Below are positions 62,254-64,000 of a stretch of DNA of 64,000 nucleotides, one piece after another. The position numbers were made by a program, and so were the translations under genes. The DNA is from Guptibacillus hwajinpoensis (GTDB lineage: Bacteria; Bacillota; Bacilli; Bacillales; Guptibacillaceae): positions 1,700,819-1,764,818 of the forward strand of contig NZ_LELK01000001.1 in the NCBI RefSeq assembly GCF_001039475.1, in the 5' to 3' direction. How positions within the stretch are numbered: the stretch's first letter is position 1; every line of letters begins with the position of its first letter. The notes under the pieces are model-generated. The model ran no database searches. It had not been told where the DNA came from and saw only the letters and a list, made by a program, of their open reading frames with translations.

Positions 62254-62577
62254 ATGACTATACCTGTTGTCGATCAGAAACTTGAGCAAACATTTAAGAC
62301 GTATGAAAAACGGTTTAAAGCACTTTCCGATCATAAACGCTTGCACATTATGTATGAAATCACTCAAGCGAATGAATTGTGCGTTTGTGATCTAACCGAT
62401 AAGCTTCACTTGCCTCAATCTAAGCTGTCCTATCATCTCAAAATACTAATGGATGCAAATTTAATTACTAAGGAAACGCGAGGAACATGGAGTTATTACA
62501 AGTTAAATACCAAAGAAGTCAATCATATTCTATCAGAAGAACTCTGTTGTCTATTCCGTACAAATGACGGGTCTTAA
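62254..62577 (+). CDS. arsR: ArsR/SmtB-family arsenic-responsive repressor
   Basis: 107 aa. Winged helix: FKALSDHKRLHIMYEI, then the metal-binding ELCVCDLTDKLHLPQSKLSYHLKILMDANLITKE, where CVCDL carries the vicinal-type Cys pair that binds As(III), and a wing (TRGTWSYYKL). Two more Cys near the C-terminus (EELCCLF). ATG 62254 after GAGGTG. It heads a two-gene operon with arsI. Confidence 0.92.
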   Translation: MTIPVVDQKLEQTFKTYEKRFKALSDHKRLHIMYEITQANELCVCDLTDKLHLPQSKLSYHLKILMDANLITKETRGTWSYYKLNTKEVNHILSEELCCLFRTNDGS

Positions 62578-62591
62578 TTTTTATCTTATAG

Positions 62592-62607
62592 ATCAAATTA
62601 AATTGAT
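62592..62607 (+). promoter_or_regulatory. Second ArsR-type operator, in front of arsI
   Basis: ATCAA-N6-TTGAT, related to the box at 62221 (shares ATCAAAT), in the 45-base gap between arsR and arsI. May control arsI separately. Confidence 0.6.
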
Positions 62608-62622
62608 TTAAGGAGTGTTCTT

Positions 62623-63051
62623 ATGCAACGCATTCACATTGGACTAAATGTAACAGATCTAACAAATTCGATTGATTTTTATACGAAAATTTTTGATGGG
62701 TCACCTGTTAAAGTCAAAGAAGACTATGCGAAGTTCTTACCTAATGACGTAGCGTTAAACTTTACTTTGAATCTCCATGATCAAGTCAACGGAAATCAGG
62801 TTGGACACTTCGGAATCCAAGTTGATACTCTTGAAGAAGTATTAACTCATAAAGAGAGACTTGAAAAGCTTGGCTTCTTTGCACGAGAAGAAATGAATAC
62901 GAATTGTTGCTATGCGCTTCAAGATAAGTTCTGGGTGACAGATCCCGATGGAAACGAATGGGAGTTTTTCTTCACAAAACAAGACAGTGAAGCAGTAACG
63001 GAAAGTGAGGAATGCTGCTCAACAGCGGAAGAGAATATAACAATTAAATAG
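62623..63051 (+). CDS. arsI: ArsI C-As lyase (CadI/VOC family, organoarsenical detoxification)
   Basis: 142 aa. Iron(II)-dependent dioxygenase of the VOC fold that breaks the carbon-arsenic bond of methylarsenite or aromatic trivalent arsenicals. All expected residues are present: His5 (MQRIH), His62 (VGHFGIQ), the vicinal pair Cys95-Cys96 (NTNCCYALQDKFWV) and Glu114 (DPDGNEWEFF). The C-terminus adds another Cys pair (EECCS). ATG after AAGGAG. Directly after arsR, with an ArsR-type box between. No arsenite pump gene in the window. Confidence 0.94.
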   Translation: MQRIHIGLNVTDLTNSIDFYTKIFDGSPVKVKEDYAKFLPNDVALNFTLNLHDQVNGNQVGHFGIQVDTLEEVLTHKERLEKLGFFAREEMNTNCCYALQDKFWVTDPDGNEWEFFFTKQDSEAVTESEECCSTAEENITIK

Positions 63052-63057
63052 AACTAT

Positions 63058-63087
63058 AAAAAAGCGACCACATCTGGCCGCTTTTTT
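63058..63087 (+). terminator. Terminator of the arsR-arsI operon
   Basis: AAAAAGCG.CCA/TGG.CGCTTTTTT stem with a T run. Confidence 0.88.
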
Positions 63088-63138
63088 GTTAGGAATTATA
63101 TGCATTTGTTTAAGACAGGTGCCAAACTGCGACATCCT

Positions 63139-63531
63139 CTACTCTTTACAAGGAAAAATGGAACGGAGCTTTTCATCTCTCAGCCAAATTCCTCCCCAAG
63201 CCAAAATCGCTAAGTAGAGTGGAAATAGTGTATGAGTAAACAGGGGGTTATCTAAACGAATGTGCGTTGCGATTGCACCTCCAAAGTAGCCAGTTAATAG
63301 GACTGCTCCTAGAATGGATGATTTAGGAAAAGCATAAAGAATGACAGAAAGCAAGCCAAGGATACCAATCACCAATAGATGATGTTCAGCATAGCCGAGC
63401 TCTAAAGTCCCTTCTACAACCGCAGTAGGCTTATAGAATTTAGAAAGGCTATCAAGAAACATAAACAGAATAACAATAGCGCTCATCAGTCGGGCAAGTG
63501 TTACCCTACCTAAAGACATTGTCTTCTCCAT
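63139..63531 (-). CDS. DoxX-family membrane protein
   Basis: 130 aa with four hydrophobic segments. The opening RVTLARLMSAIVILFMFLDSLSKFYKP, then ELGYAEHHLLVIGILGLLSVILYAFPKSSILGAVLLTGYFGGAIATHIR, is the DoxX/DoxX-like (DUF4870-free) pattern. Function unknown; some members are quinone-linked or redox partners. ATG after AGGGGG. Convergent with the arsenic operon but not part of it. Confidence 0.85.
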   Translation of the reverse strand: MEKTMSLGRVTLARLMSAIVILFMFLDSLSKFYKPTAVVEGTLELGYAEHHLLVIGILGLLSVILYAFPKSSILGAVLLTGYFGGAIATHIRLDNPLFTHTLFPLYLAILAWGGIWLRDEKLRSIFPCKE

Positions 63532-63781
63532 TTTTATCCCCCTCTTTTAGATCCAATACATCACCTTACTTCTATTTATATATACTTTTCTTGCAATGTC
63601 TTTATGTCTTACAGAAAACAAGTCACTTATATAGAAGGAAGATAACTCATAAATTCCAACAAAGGAACACACATCCCGCCCTACCCTTTGCAGGAAATGT
63701 CTTATTTGTATAGAATGAAATTATTAACTTCATTTTCGTCAGTGTAATAAACAGTATCATTTAAATAGAAAGGGTGATGAC

Positions 63782-64000
63782 TTGCACAGCCAAATGAATC
63801 AATTGTTTGTAGATCAGAAGAGCGTTCATGTGTTGTATGCCTATCGTGGGATGCAAAAGTACATGGAACAAGTATTGAGCTATATAAAAGAAGGCGTGCT
63901 TGCTGGAGATTATGTCATTCTAATTGAAAATGACCGACTTTATCGTATGATTGAAAAAGAACTGAACGGTATATTAACGGAAGAGCAAATGAAGTTTGTT
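63782..64000 (+). CDS. MEDS-domain protein, cut by the right window edge
   Basis: 73 codons of the N-terminus are visible. QKSVHVLYAYRGMQKYMEQVLSYIKEG followed by AGDYVILIENDRLYRMIEKEL is the MEDS (DcmR sensory) pattern found in front of other domains in Bacilli. The rest of the gene and any partner domain are outside the window. TTG start at 63782 after AAAGGGTG. Confidence 0.75.
   Translation, partial: MHSQMNQLFVDQKSVHVLYAYRGMQKYMEQVLSYIKEGVLAGDYVILIENDRLYRMIEKELNGILTEEQMKFV

Noticed and set aside
63109-63135. Third copy of the GTGCCTGTCACC repeat
   Set aside because: Only GACAGGTGCC is shared in part; too short to call.

Overview
The window looks like a chromosomal segment of an endospore-forming Bacillaceae bacterium. 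It is AT-rich by eye, has strong Gram-positive ribosome binding sites, many TTG/GTG starts, a complete spore germinant-receptor operon, and families typical of Bacillus relatives (CBO0543, DUF3231, SunI/YnzG, OpuC, ManR/ManP-type PTS). I cannot name the species. No rRNA, tRNA, insertion sequence, prophage or CRISPR array was seen.

Layout. 1-2400: end of a sugar ABC importer operon (permease cut by the window edge, binding lipoprotein) behind two identical LacI-type operators. 2650-4130: small membrane proteins and a CBO0543-family gene broken by an in-frame stop, bracketed by a 40-bp direct repeat. 4194-8257: germinant receptor operon in the order A-C-D-B. 8330-18571: mostly minus-strand metabolic genes: cupin, DinB, a CoA-acylating semialdehyde dehydrogenase coupled to an iron alcohol dehydrogenase, an APH-like kinase behind a possible attenuator leader, a P-loop kinase, DJ-1/PfpI, DUF975 and a tRNA dihydrouridine synthase. 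18836-22785: PTS EIIBCA permease and its PRD regulator, with a cre site between them. 23018-24950: AraC-type regulator and two VOC proteins. 25115-30565: two ABC exporters, DUF3231, and a gene remnant.

30890-39283: an LVIVD beta-propeller protein, a fused two-domain oligopeptide-type permease, a secreted SGNH hydrolase and small membrane proteins. 39284-42316: a solitary RND pump. 42403-46589: a minus-strand run of small accessory genes (VOC, two unrelated nucleotidyltransferases, a SunI-like protein). 46781-51640: SodC lipoprotein, AbrB-type membrane protein, an APH-like kinase, and a DNA-3-methyladenine glycosylase preceded by five repeats in exact 20-bp phase. 51732-55067: osmoprotectant ABC importer. 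55345-61863: SRPBCC, DinB, a secreted LVIVD protein, two VOC proteins, GNAT, a lipoprotein and a membrane-anchored metallopeptidase. 62254-63051: arsR-arsI organoarsenical module with an ArsR-type operator before each gene. The right edge holds DoxX and the start of a MEDS-domain protein.

Across the window: six copies of a GC-rich palindromic element of about 125-bp core; two arrays of 20-bp-phased repeats; at least three small genes interrupted by in-frame stops; and many clear hairpin terminators that define transcription units. All functional calls come from sequence motifs recalled by eye; no database search was run.
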